This document shows, piece by piece, positions 1 to 7,797 of a DNA stretch of 19,842 bases. Position numbers and translations under genes: made by a program. The notes under the pieces were generated by a model, which had not been told where the DNA came from, ran no database searches, and worked only from the letters and a program-made list of their open reading frames with translations. The stretch comes from Ruminococcus flavefaciens (GTDB lineage: Bacteria; Bacillota; Clostridia; Oscillospirales; Ruminococcaceae): NCBI GenBank assembly GCA_002373775.1, contig DFJW01000022.1:1-19842 (forward strand). Reading direction: 5' to 3'. Numbering within the stretch: the stretch's first letter is position 1; each line of letters starts with the position of its first letter.

Positions 1-2492
1 CTGCATCCATAAAAAGCACATTCACTGATTTCAACAACACTATCAGGTATATTTATACTTGTAAGTCCGCTGCATCCTGAAAATGCATATTTGCCTATAT
101 TAGCTATTGTATCTGGGCATTCTACCTCAGTAAGCAGCGTACAGTTCCTGAAACAGTTTGAACTGATGGACGTTATAGGATCATTGTCATCCTCATTTTC
201 AATTGAAACAAATTTAACATAGTTACAGTAAGGTTCGCTGAAAGTTGAATTAAGCGAATACATATCACCTTTTCCGTAAATGAGCATACTTCCATCGTTG
301 AAAAGGAAATAATATATATTGTCGCCCATTTGACCAGCTACTTTTATATCCGGGTCATTATCATCATATCTTACTATATCCGAATCAAAACCATCTTCGG
401 GCTTGATTTCGTCAACTATTTCACGCAATATTGAAGTCGCAGTCACTTTGGATATTTTTTGACCGGAGACTGAATATACGATTTCTTTTGTTTCATCATT
501 AATAGAAAAACTACCATTACTTTTGGTTCCGTTAGAATTAACTGTGAATGTATGAGACCCATTTTTGCAATATGCCGTTCTGCCTGTCCCAAGTTCAACT
601 CCATCTATGGAGAGAGTCGGTACGATAATGCTGCCGTTTTCTTTTTTATAAAAATCTATAAAAGAAAAAGTAGTCTTATATGCAACATTCGGACAAGTTC
701 CCCAACCGAATCCGGCTTCATCAGAAAAATACCATTTTCCCAGTTCGATAGTTAACGAGGCAATGGTTTCATTTATTTTTATAATTGAAAAGAAACTTAT
801 ATTTACTCCTGCGCTGGCTACAAAATTAAGCTTACCTTCAACACAGGTCCCACAAACGTGAAGAGTAGAATTACTTGTATCGCTGCAGAAAAAAGCGGAT
901 GATGTATTACCATCATTTTTAAACGTTGAAGACAACGTAGCTGTTGTTTCTATACCAGCCTTAAACGATGCGCTAATATCTGCCATTTTAGAACATATAA
1001 CTATCAAGTGAGGCTGAAAATCTATCCCAGCAAATAATTTGCCTTGCAGTGAAAGTTTAACACTTCTGTTATCAGCACCTGATTTCTTATCACATTTAAA
1101 ACCCGTATCCGAATCATAAGAAAAAGTTATTGCAGGAGATGCTGTGTACGATGCACTTAATGATCCGGAAAATTCTATACTTGCAACAGGCATTAATTCC
1201 AAATACACCCCAGGAGTTCCAGTAGGTATACTTAGACTACCAAGCATTTTTTCAAGTTTTTTTGTAGTTGAATCTGATAAATCGGTTTTAACAGAATCTG
1301 AACCAGTTACTGAAACAGTTAAAGAAAGCGGTGTCTCTAATTTAAATTTTGTATTTATATATGAGCCTTTCTTGTAAAACTTAAAATTTAGATTAAGTTT
1401 TAAATCTAAAGAAATCTTTGCCGAAAACTTTTCATCATCTGTTTTTAATTCTCCGCTTATACTTGCACTTTGTGAAAAATTTGTATTATTGTTCAGAAAT
1501 ACGGGAGAATCAAAAATAAATCTCGATCCGCTTATGGTATCATAGCCAAGATATTCTACACCATCCTCGATATTTTCTTCACTTATCTCTGGTATTACAT
1601 TATTTAAATTTGATTCTAGTTTAATAAAATCAAACATATCATCTATATTTTTACCACTATCTTTGATAGTTACAGTATCACCTGAAACTTCCACATCTCC
1701 TACAGATATTGCTAAAACATCATCAGAGTCAGATTTAACATATAAGTAGTCATCACTTTTGAGATTTTTTAGTGATTCATCAGCATTTGAAAAAACATAT
1801 ACACCATTAACGTGATCTGATGACAAAAGATCATTGCTCTCAAATGAAGATTCAGCAATAATCGTCTCATCGCTGAGCACGATAAAATTTGTATCATTCT
1901 GATCATCAAAATTTATAACATTATCATGGTCAAAATCGTATATATCGGCCGCATATATGTCCTGCATCTCTTTTGTATTATCCAGTATGTAATAAGTCTG
2001 ACATAATGAAACACCATTCTCATTTTTAAGATCCACATTTATTGTATAATAATCCGGCAACACCAACTTATCCACTTCAATTTCATTAACTGTTTCTGTT
2101 CCGGCTTGAATATGGTTTTCATTTTCATAAACTATGTTATTTTCCTCATCTACTACTGTTAATCGTAAATTACATGCCATTGACTGTGTAGATATTACCT
2201 CAGCAATCCCTACTGCCGGATTATATTCAACTGAAAAAATGGTGAAATTGATATTTTCATTTTTTCTTTTCAAATCATCTTTTAACTGCTCAGTATTTGC
2301 CATTTGAGCGATATATTTACCAAATGAATTGTCAGCCCTGAATGCCATTGCTGTATCAGAACTCTCTTCGTTGCATTCTAATTCTATATCGCTAAAAAAA
2401 TCTTCATTTTTAACAAGAGGAGTCAAAGATGCTCCTGTCAATATAATTGCTGCACATAAAATGATCATTCGCTTTACTAATGTATTTTTCAT
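1..2492 (-). CDS. Secreted BspA-like leucine-rich-repeat surface protein (partial, C-terminus beyond the left edge)
   Basis: I translated this frame line by line: 830 codons are open from an ATG at 2492 to the left edge with no stop. An AAGGAGA ribosome binding site lies 5 nt upstream. The protein opens with a signal peptide (basic MKNTLVKR, hydrophobic to about residue 25). Residues 26-760 are beta-strand-like, Ser/Thr/Asn/Asp-rich sequence that I cannot assign. A calcium-loop motif DFDHDNVINFDD sits at residues 186-197 and resembles one half of a type I dockerin repeat. From about residue 770 LRR_5 (BspA/TpLRR) repeats begin, for example IGKYAFSGCSGLTSINIPDS, and continue off the window. 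BspA-like proteins are surface adhesins or ligand binders; the role here is unknown. The gene is more AT-rich than the que and cellulase genes and may belong to an integrated element ending at 4487. Confidence 0.85.
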   Translation of the reverse strand, partial: MKNTLVKRMIILCAAIILTGASLTPLVKNEDFFSDIELECNEESSDTAMAFRADNSFGKYIAQMANTEQLKDDLKRKNENINFTIFSVEYNPAVGIAEVISTQSMACNLRLTVVDEENNIVYENENHIQAGTETVNEIEVDKLVLPDYYTINVDLKNENGVSLCQTYYILDNTKEMQDIYAADIYDFDHDNVINFDDQNDTNFIVLSDETIIAESSFESNDLLSSDHVNGVYVFSNADESLKNLKSDDYLYVKSDSDDVLAISVGDVEVSGDTVTIKDSGKNIDDMFDFIKLESNLNNVIPEISEENIEDGVEYLGYDTISGSRFIFDSPVFLNNNTNFSQSASISGELKTDDEKFSAKISLDLKLNLNFKFYKKGSYINTKFKLETPLSLTVSVTGSDSVKTDLSDSTTKKLEKMLGSLSIPTGTPGVYLELMPVASIEFSGSLSASYTASPAITFSYDSDTGFKCDKKSGADNRSVKLSLQGKLFAGIDFQPHLIVICSKMADISASFKAGIETTATLSSTFKNDGNTSSAFFCSDTSNSTLHVCGTCVEGKLNFVASAGVNISFFSIIKINETIASLTIELGKWYFSDEAGFGWGTCPNVAYKTTFSFIDFYKKENGSIIVPTLSIDGVELGTGRTAYCKNGSHTFTVNSNGTKSNGSFSINDETKEIVYSVSGQKISKVTATSILREIVDEIKPEDGFDSDIVRYDDNDPDIKVAGQMGDNIYYFLFNDGSMLIYGKGDMYSLNSTFSEPYCNYVKFVSIENEDDNDPITSISSNCFRNCTLLTEVECPDTIANIGKYAFSGCSGLTSINIPDSVVEISECAFYGC

Positions 2493-2807
2493 AACAGTCT
2501 CCTTAATATAGTTAATTATGTAACAATATTGTTCGAAGATAATACTTAGAACATAATGATATCTGTAAGTATCTGCTATTACACATAATAAAATTGCAGA
2601 TTGCAAGATAATCATAGCTCATATAAATATTGCAATGAGCACTGTAAAAACATAGCTCATCACTTTTTAGGTCTTTGAACGATATCAGTATTCAGCTTAC
2701 CGTTCACCTTTCTTACGACGAATTAATACAGCTGTTTTAATTGCAAACATTCCAATTACTTTTTGCTTTTCATATAATACCTAATGAAATATAATTTATA
2801 TCAAGTC
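2493..2807. other. AT-rich intergenic stretch with a possible remnant of a wall-anchor tail
   Basis: This 315-nt gap separates the regulator gene from the BspA-like gene, both on the minus strand. I see no convincing terminator in it. On the minus strand at 2780-2697 an open stretch encodes EKQKVIGMFAIKTAVLIRRK followed by KGER and a stop. This hydrophobic segment with a basic end looks like the C-terminal tail of a wall-anchored or membrane protein. It has no body upstream, because a TAG stop precedes it. The short word TGAGCTATG also occurs twice on the minus strand, near 2610-2660. Confidence 0.35.
2539..2568 (-). promoter_or_regulatory. Possible promoter of the BspA-like gene
   Basis: Read on the minus strand, TTACAG (2568-2563) and TATTAT (2544-2539) are separated by 18 nt and lie about 35 nt before the ribosome binding site. 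The -10 match is moderate and the surroundings are AT-rich, so a chance match is possible. Confidence 0.35.
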
Positions 2808-4220
2808 CTAAGACTCAACAGCATTTTCCAACGCTGTTTTAATATCCTTTATGGACTCATCCTTGCTCTTGATGAGCCCACATTTCATTAGTGTTTTGTA
2901 GTAATCTATGAAAGACGAGACTATACTTTTTTCATTCAGCATGAGTATATCGAATCCAGTGCCGTTATTGTAGTATATTATCATTTTCCCGTCTGACCAG
3001 ATATTTATCGCTCGTACTGACGTTTTATCGAATATCGGCAGACGTATCACCAGTGGCATAAAGCTGTTTTCAGTGCTTGAATACTCTATAACTTTTTTAA
3101 GCGAATTTCTGCGGAAACTTTTGGATAGGGACTTGGTCAGGTATGCAGTCAGCTCGTAATACTCATCAGCATTGATTATCTCATCAAGTCCCTTTTCTGA
3201 AAACAGACTGTATGTAACGTCGATATTGTTTAAGCCGCTCTGAAGAAACTCCATATAGCTCATTGCCAAAGCCTGTGCATCCTCGAGATCCGCAATATAT
3301 TCAAGTACATCATGCAGATCAACATCAAAGAGGATACATGGATTATTTTCAATTATATACATTTCTGACCCGGCGGAGTTGTTGTTGAAATCCATAACGC
3401 TGTTGTAGCTTGACAAAAAGTCGATAATGTTGTTTTTCATTACCGCAAATTGCTTGGAGGCAGAAAAGCTGCGTGAAAATCTCTCCCGATATAGGCATAC
3501 TGTTTCCTGCGAATTTATGTAAAGTCCGTAATCCGTACTTTGCCCGAAAATCAATAGCTCATGGTCATTGGCTATATAATAGGGATAGGGTGTCAGATCA
3601 AGCAAACCATGGATATCAGTATGTGCAGCCTTTAGCACGGCATTTTCAGTAAATATTATAGGCAGCAGGTCAACAAATATCTTCATATTGATATCAGAGC
3701 TTTTTGTAGTTTTTTCAAAGGGGATAAGCCATTCAAAGGATAAAACGACGGATCGTATACACGCTGCAATGAAATCAGTAAACTCAATGCTGTCCGGACA
3801 GCAAAAAAACTGTACATTACCGTCTGCATCGGATATTATACGACGTATTGCATATTTGATATCTTCAATTCCGGAAACAGCCTGACCGTTTCTTAGTTTT
3901 GGCAGTTTATCATCATTAGCTGGTAAATCAAGACGTGCAGAGGGGGCAAATGCATAAAGCTGGTTAAATGCAGATAGTTCTTCACTGTATTTTTTATCAG
4001 TTTTTTCTTCTTGATATGCATAAGCAAGGCGACTGTATTCATCGGCAGAAACGTTGAGCATTCCGGCTATTTTACCTATTATATCAAAATCAGGCGGGAC
4101 AAGTGATCCGCTGCGAATGCGGCTAATATACGCTTTCTTAAGACTCAGTTTTTCGCATATATCCACAGATCTTACGGAATGGGCATCTATTATTTCATTA
4201 AGTATTTCATGAAATTTCAT
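2808..4220 (-). CDS. XRE-family HTH regulator with a long uncharacterised C-terminal region
   Basis: This 470-residue protein starts at an ATG preceded by AGGGGA 6 nt upstream. Residues about 4-62 form a Cro/C1-type helix-turn-helix; IVDICEKL-like and KKAYISRIRSGS segments fit helices 2 and 3, the DNA-contacting part. The remaining roughly 400 residues contain no family I recognise. They are mixed alpha/beta with several acidic patches, no membrane segment and no signal peptide, so it is probably a cytoplasmic DNA-binding sensor. Most XRE repressors are 70-250 residues, so the long C-terminal region probably senses a ligand or partner. It lies between the tRNA-Leu fragment and the BspA-like gene, transcribed towards the latter, and could regulate it or element functions. 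Its target is not visible. Confidence 0.7.
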   Translation of the reverse strand: MKFHEILNEIIDAHSVRSVDICEKLSLKKAYISRIRSGSLVPPDFDIIGKIAGMLNVSADEYSRLAYAYQEEKTDKKYSEELSAFNQLYAFAPSARLDLPANDDKLPKLRNGQAVSGIEDIKYAIRRIISDADGNVQFFCCPDSIEFTDFIAACIRSVVLSFEWLIPFEKTTKSSDINMKIFVDLLPIIFTENAVLKAAHTDIHGLLDLTPYPYYIANDHELLIFGQSTDYGLYINSQETVCLYRERFSRSFSASKQFAVMKNNIIDFLSSYNSVMDFNNNSAGSEMYIIENNPCILFDVDLHDVLEYIADLEDAQALAMSYMEFLQSGLNNIDVTYSLFSEKGLDEIINADEYYELTAYLTKSLSKSFRRNSLKKVIEYSSTENSFMPLVIRLPIFDKTSVRAINIWSDGKMIIYYNNGTGFDILMLNEKSIVSSFIDYYKTLMKCGLIKSKDESIKDIKTALENAVES

Positions 4221-4259
4221 TGGTTTTCCCCTAACATCATTTATTTGCTAATTTAATAT

Positions 4260-4288
4260 ATTATAGCATTAATGACGTGATTATTCAA
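4260..4288 (-). promoter_or_regulatory. Promoter of the XRE regulator gene
   Basis: On the minus strand TTGAAT (4288-4283) and a perfect TATAAT (4265-4260) are separated by exactly 17 nt. The start codon lies about 40 nt downstream of the -10. Confidence 0.65.
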
Positions 4289-4432
4289 TAAGTTTCCAGA
4301 TTCGAAAAACAAAGTTGTAAACTATATTTTTGAAAGTATAAGTTATAAAACATTATCTATTTATTGTCTCCGAAGTGAAGAATCTAAGCAATGGTATCCT
4401 TGAGCGTATTTCTCCACTAATGTGACCTCACC

Positions 4433-4487
4433 CTCAGGTGCCAGTCGGGGCAACTCGGTGCAGGTTCAACTCCTGTTATCCGCACCA
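4433..4487 (+). other. 3' half of tRNA-Leu(CAG): probable attachment-site scar of an integrated element
   Basis: Reading 5' to 3': anticodon loop CTCAGGT (4433-4439; anticodon CAG, leucine), 3' anticodon strand GCCAG, and a long variable arm with 4-bp stem CGGG/CTCG and GCAA loop, as in class II tRNAs. The T arm follows, GCAGG-TTCAACT-CCTGT (all five pairs form), then 3' acceptor strand TATCCGC, discriminator A and encoded CCA at 4485-4487. The required 5' half (a GCGGATA-like acceptor strand, D arm and CTGGC) is absent upstream. An abrupt end at the anticodon loop matches the crossover position of many tyrosine recombinases that use tRNA genes. The orientation predicts that the intact tRNA and element body lie to the left. 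A simple deletion of a tRNA gene is the alternative. No integrase is in the window. Confidence 0.75.
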
Positions 4488-4498
4488 CCACAGAGCCG

Positions 4499-4528
4499 GT
4501 GCCTCCGATTCACGGGGGCACTTGTTTT
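4499..4528 (+). terminator. Intrinsic terminator behind the tRNA-Leu fragment
   Basis: A 9-bp stem GTGCCTCCG/CGGGGGCAC (one T-G pair) with loop ATTCA is followed by TTGTTTT. It lies 11 nt after the CCA and is probably the original terminator of the tRNA-Leu gene. Confidence 0.7.
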
Positions 4529-4613
4529 ACGCGTTCACTCTGTACGAAACTGTCAGTCTGCTTTCGCATACGGCAGTGTCATCAATTCTGTCGCAGTTAA
4601 ACATGATAAATGA

Positions 4614-4648
4614 GTGCCTTAGCAAGTTGATTTGCTGAGGCACTTTTT
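4614..4648 (+). terminator. Strong intrinsic terminator
   Basis: A 12-bp stem GTGCCTTAGCAA/TTGCTGAGGCAC with one T-G pair and a 6-nt loop is followed by a run of five T. No complete gene ends just before it on the plus strand, so it is either a second terminator of the tRNA unit or a leftover of lost sequence. Confidence 0.8.
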
Positions 4649-4718
4649 ATCATATCTCCGGTTCGATCCCGATCAATGAGCCGTTTTAGACACTGTTCGT
4701 GTGAATCCACAAAATCTG

Positions 4719-4747
4719 TTGACTATTTTGGATAAAAATGCTAAAAT
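4719..4747 (+). promoter_or_regulatory. Sigma-A promoter of the small lipoprotein gene
   Basis: TTGACT (4719-4724) and TAAAAT (4742-4747) are separated by exactly 17 nt, about 35 nt before the start codon. The promoter excludes an upstream in-frame ATG at 4701 as the start. Confidence 0.8.
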
Positions 4748-4781
4748 ATCATATGTACATATTTTCAAGAGGGGGGCAATT

Positions 4782-5309
4782 ATGAAAAAAGCGATCGCAC
4801 TAATAATAACAGCAATTCTCACAGCATCAATGGTAACGTCATGTGGAAAAAGCAACAGCAGTCAGACAGGACACAACTGGCAGAACTCAGAAACATTAAA
4901 TGAATGGCAAAAAAACCTTCTTGAGGCAGAGGGGCTTCCAACTGATATTGAAAAGCTTACACCGACGCAGAAACGCTCTATCCAGCATATCTATGAGATG
5001 ATAACGTATCTCAATGAGAAATACGGGGAAGAATTTATCTATAAGGGATATATCGAGCCGGGAGCAATGCAAAGCGAAGAATTGTATGCCTACTCGTTAT
5101 CTGATAATAAGAAAAGAACGGTTACAGTTAAAATTGATTCTGATGGAAATTTGACAGACGATTACCAAAGCAATTCAGTAGCTGATTACTGCGAAGAATT
5201 AATTGATGATTGGATACATTCATACTTAGGTACTGATGATTACAGATACTTTGCAACCACCAACGCATGTCATATTGAAATGTCTGAAATTAAAGATGAA
5301 AACTTCTAA
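4782..5309 (+). CDS. Small lipoprotein of unknown function
   Basis: The ATG at 4782 is chosen because a GAGGGGGG ribosome binding site sits just upstream and the promoter at 4719-4747 overlaps the alternative upstream ATG. The 175-residue product has a lipoprotein signal: basic MKK, hydrophobic stretch, and a lipobox ending MVTSC at about residue 20. The mature part is acidic and polar, with a predicted helical segment (LNEWQKNLLEAEGLPTDIEK) and a C-terminal region rich in Asp, Tyr and Glu. I do not recognise a family. It is monocistronic, convergent with the que operon, and lies just right of the tRNA-Leu scar. Its AT content is closer to the left part of the window than to the que genes. 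It is probably anchored on the outer face of the membrane. Confidence 0.75.
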   Translation: MKKAIALIITAILTASMVTSCGKSNSSQTGHNWQNSETLNEWQKNLLEAEGLPTDIEKLTPTQKRSIQHIYEMITYLNEKYGEEFIYKGYIEPGAMQSEELYAYSLSDNKKRTVTVKIDSDGNLTDDYQSNSVADYCEELIDDWIHSYLGTDDYRYFATTNACHIEMSEIKDENF

Positions 5310-5321
5310 TGCAGACAGAGC

Positions 5322-5350
5322 AAAAGCCCGGCATTTCGACAGCCGGGCTT
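5322..5350 (-). terminator. Terminator of the que operon (possibly bidirectional)
   Basis: A perfect 9-bp stem AAGCCCGGC/GCCGGGCTT (5324-5350) with a 9-nt loop lies between the convergent lipoprotein gene and queF. Read on the minus strand it is followed by TTTTG, so it mainly serves the que operon; the plus-strand side has few Ts. Confidence 0.8.
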
Positions 5351-5364
5351 GATCTATATCTGTA

Positions 5365-5862
5365 TTATCTGTTGTTGACGGTTTCCGGGTACATATCGTG
5401 ATTAGCGAGCCTGTCCCATGCGAGCTTCTCCCATTTTGTATCCGGTCTGCCGTAATTGCAGTACGGATCTATGGAAAGACCGCCTCTCGGCAGGAACTTG
5501 CCCCACACTTCGATATATTTCGGATCCATGAGCTTTATGAGATCCTTCATGATTATGTTTACGCAGTCCTCATGGAAATCGCCATGATTCCGGAAGCTGA
5601 AAAGATAGAGTTTCAGTGATTTGCTCTCCACCATTTTTTCTCCCGGGATATAGGAAATGTATATGGTAGCAAAATCAGGCTGACCGGTGATAGGACACAG
5701 ACTTGTGAACTCAGGGCAGTTGAATTTCACAAAGTAATCATTTTCCGGATGCTTGTTCGGGAAGGTCTCCAGCACCTCAGGCGAGTAGTCCATAGAATAT
5801 TTAGTATTCTGATTTCCGAGCAGCGTGATGCTGCCTTTTTCATTTTCTGTACGTCCGCTCAT
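5365..5862 (-). CDS. queF: QueF, NADPH-dependent 7-cyano-7-deazaguanine (preQ0) reductase
   Basis: QueF reduces the nitrile of preQ0 to the aminomethyl group of preQ1, the last step before the base is inserted into tRNA. The 165-residue length fits the short, single-domain (YkvM-type) class of this tunnelling-fold family. The catalytic Cys56 and Asp63 lie in [17 protein letters not shown], and the QueF signature ESKSLK is at residues 79-84. The start has AAGGAG inside the end of queC, only 3 nt after the queC stop, so the two are probably translationally coupled. It is the last gene of the operon, followed by a terminator. The assignment is secure. Confidence 0.96.
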   Translation of the reverse strand: MSGRTENEKGSITLLGNQNTKYSMDYSPEVLETFPNKHPENDYFVKFNCPEFTSLCPITGQPDFATIYISYIPGEKMVESKSLKLYLFSFRNHGDFHEDCVNIIMKDLIKLMDPKYIEVWGKFLPRGGLSIDPYCNYGRPDTKWEKLAWDRLANHDMYPETVNNR

Positions 5863-5865
5863 AGT

Positions 5866-6552
5866 TCATTCTCCTTTCATAGCAGGATCTTTTATTCCGT
5901 TAGCCGCGAAAGCAGCGAGCCTGTCACGGCATGTGCCGCATTTTCCGCATGGCTTTTCTCCGCCCTCATAGCAGCTCCATGTCAGCTCATAAGGCACACC
6001 GATACTGAGTCCGAGCTTTACTACTTCCGCTTTGGTAAGACCTATGAACGGTGCTCTGACTTCGAGTTCTCCACCGCTTCCGAGGCAGATAGCGCGGTTC
6101 ATGGATTCATTGAATTCGCTGCTGCAATCCGGATACGCATTGCCGGCAGCGTCATCGCTGTGAGCACCGTACCAGATGCTGCTGCATCCGTTGGAGAGCG
6201 CGATGCTTGCAGCAGAGGAAAGGAACAGTCCGTTTCTGAACGGCACATAAGTGGATACCGGAGCACCGTCAGTCTGAGCGAGCTGATCCGCATAGGATTC
6301 CTTGGGTATCTCCGAGTCAGAGCCTTTGAGGAGAGAGCAGTCGGAGTCAGCGAAAATGAGGGCAAGGTCAAGTTCACTGTGTCTGACTTTGTAGTATGCG
6401 GCAACAGCTCTCGCCGCATCGAGTTCCCGGCTGTGTTTCTGACCGTAATATACAGAAAGGGCAATGACATTATCTGCGCCGTATTCCTTTACAGCCATGC
6501 CGAGACATGTGGCGCTGTCAACGCCTCCGCTGAGTAAAACGAGTGATCTCAT
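5866..6552 (-). CDS. queC: QueC, 7-cyano-7-deazaguanine (preQ0) synthase
   Basis: QueC converts 7-carboxy-7-deazaguanine to preQ0 using ATP and ammonia. The 228-residue protein has the PP-loop nucleotide-binding motif SGGVDS at residues 8-13 and the typical VPFRNGLFLS and YGAHSDD stretches. Its zinc-binding cysteines are C194, C202, C205 and C208, in SCYEGGEKPCGKCGTC. The length and motif order are normal for the family. A GAGGAGG ribosome binding site lies between the folE stop and this start (11-nt gap). Its product is the substrate of the next gene's enzyme, QueF. Confidence 0.97.
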   Translation of the reverse strand: MRSLVLLSGGVDSATCLGMAVKEYGADNVIALSVYYGQKHSRELDAARAVAAYYKVRHSELDLALIFADSDCSLLKGSDSEIPKESYADQLAQTDGAPVSTYVPFRNGLFLSSAASIALSNGCSSIWYGAHSDDAAGNAYPDCSSEFNESMNRAICLGSGGELEVRAPFIGLTKAEVVKLGLSIGVPYELTWSCYEGGEKPCGKCGTCRDRLAAFAANGIKDPAMKGE

Positions 6553-6563
6553 ATTGTGCCTCC

Positions 6564-7130
6564 TCAGTCTTCGACCAGCTTTTTCAGTTCGGTATCTGTC
6601 CTGAAAGCGCCGGTGAATGTTTTGGTAACCGTTCTGGAAGAAGCGTTTTTGATGCCGCGTGCAGTCATGCAGCTGTGTGAACCGCTTATCATAACTCCCA
6701 CATCCGGAGTACCGGCAGCTTCTGAGATTATCTCAGCGATATCCCTGCCGAGGCGTTCCTGCAACTGTAGACGTCTTGCTGCCATATCGCATATACGCGC
6801 TATCTTGCTGAGTCCGAGGACTTTTCCGCGCGGTATATAGGCAACATTGACGTGCATGTCGTACATGAGCGCAAGATGATGTTCGCAGTAGCTGAATACC
6901 GTGATGTCTTTCATGACAACGGCTTCTGAGATATCGTCGCCGCCTTCGGATGTGAAAGTCTTGCCGAACATCTCAGCAATATCGTGATTTGAGTAAGCAG
7001 TGCCCGCAAGCACCTCTTCGAGCATTCTTGCAACGCGCTCAGGAGTTTCACGAAGTCCCTCTCTTTCAGGATCTTCGCCTATCGCTTTGAGCAGGCCGAG
7101 TACATGATATTCAATAGCTTCTCTGTCCAT
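6564..7130 (-). CDS. folE: GTP cyclohydrolase I (FolE)
   Basis: FolE opens the GTP ring to give dihydroneopterin triphosphate, the entry to both folate and queuosine synthesis. The 188-residue protein has the family's zinc ligands Cys82 and His85 (in YCEHH) and Cys154 (in SHSCMTARG), and the GLSKIAR segment. It starts 1 nt after the queE stop, with its AAGGGAG ribosome binding site inside queE. Its place inside the que cluster, with no folate genes nearby, suggests that this copy feeds preQ1 synthesis and shares the operon's control. Whether another folE exists elsewhere cannot be seen. Confidence 0.96.
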   Translation of the reverse strand: MDREAIEYHVLGLLKAIGEDPEREGLRETPERVARMLEEVLAGTAYSNHDIAEMFGKTFTSEGGDDISEAVVMKDITVFSYCEHHLALMYDMHVNVAYIPRGKVLGLSKIARICDMAARRLQLQERLGRDIAEIISEAAGTPDVGVMISGSHSCMTARGIKNASSRTVTKTFTGAFRTDTELKKLVED

Positions 7131-7131
7131 A

Positions 7132-7797
7132 TTATACTCCCTTCATATCAGGATCCCAGATATATTTATGCAGCTGCAATTGCAGCCTTACGCCGTTCAG
7201 GCGCTTTTTTTCCATGAATCCGACAATATCAGCCGGTTCGATCTTTCCGAAGACCGGACTGAAATAAATGTGGCATCTGCCGATCAGTTCATATTTTTCG
7301 ATGATCTCAGCAGCTTTGTCAAGATCTTCCATACTGCCTGCAACGAATTTCACCGTATCATCCCTGCCAAGCAGGCTGAAATTACCGGTACACATATGCT
7401 CTTCCATGCCGCTGCCGGGGAGCTTGTAGTCCATAGTGAATACCGGCCTGTATTCAGCAGCTGCAAGTTCATCCAGAGGCTGACTGCCGTTAGTCTCTAT
7501 CTCTACACGATGACCGCTTTCCGAGAGCAGAGATATAAGTTCGCCGATATCTTGCTGCAAGAGAGGTTCGCCGCCTGTGAGAGTCACATTGTGTATGCCT
7601 TCGGAGTTCACCCATTTACTGAGTTCCGCGGCGGTCATAGACACAGCAGGAGAATCATCGGAATTAGCCCAGCGCGTATCGCAGTAAGAGCAGTGGAGGT
7701 TGCATTTCCTGAATCTTATAAATGCCGCAAGTTCACCGGCACATACAGCTTCGCCGTTTATGCTGACGAATTTTTCCGCTACCCAGTAACTGCTCAT
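7132..7797 (-). CDS. queE: QueE, radical-SAM 7-carboxy-7-deazaguanine synthase
   Basis: QueE rearranges 6-carboxytetrahydropterin into 7-carboxy-7-deazaguanine using a 4Fe-4S cluster and S-adenosylmethionine. The 221-residue protein has the cluster motif CNLHCSYC (C32, C36, C39), the SAM-contacting GGEP at residues 75-78, and an N-terminal VSINGE segment typical of QueE. Its start overlaps the queD stop as ATGA, and folE follows after 1 nt, so all three are tightly coupled. No odd features. Confidence 0.96.
   Translation of the reverse strand: MSSYWVAEKFVSINGEAVCAGELAAFIRFRKCNLHCSYCDTRWANSDDSPAVSMTAAELSKWVNSEGIHNVTLTGGEPLLQQDIGELISLLSESGHRVEIETNGSQPLDELAAAEYRPVFTMDYKLPGSGMEEHMCTGNFSLLGRDDTVKFVAGSMEDLDKAAEIIEKYELIGRCHIYFSPVFGKIEPADIVGFMEKKRLNGVRLQLQLHKYIWDPDMKGV

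Noticed and set aside
1..4430. Integrase, relaxase or phage genes to prove a mobile element
   Set aside because: None is visible in the window; only the tRNA scar and base composition support the element.
4701..4781. In-frame upstream ATG extending the small lipoprotein by 27 residues
   Set aside because: It lies inside or before a good promoter (TTGACT-17-TAAAAT), has no ribosome binding site, and would bury the signal peptide.
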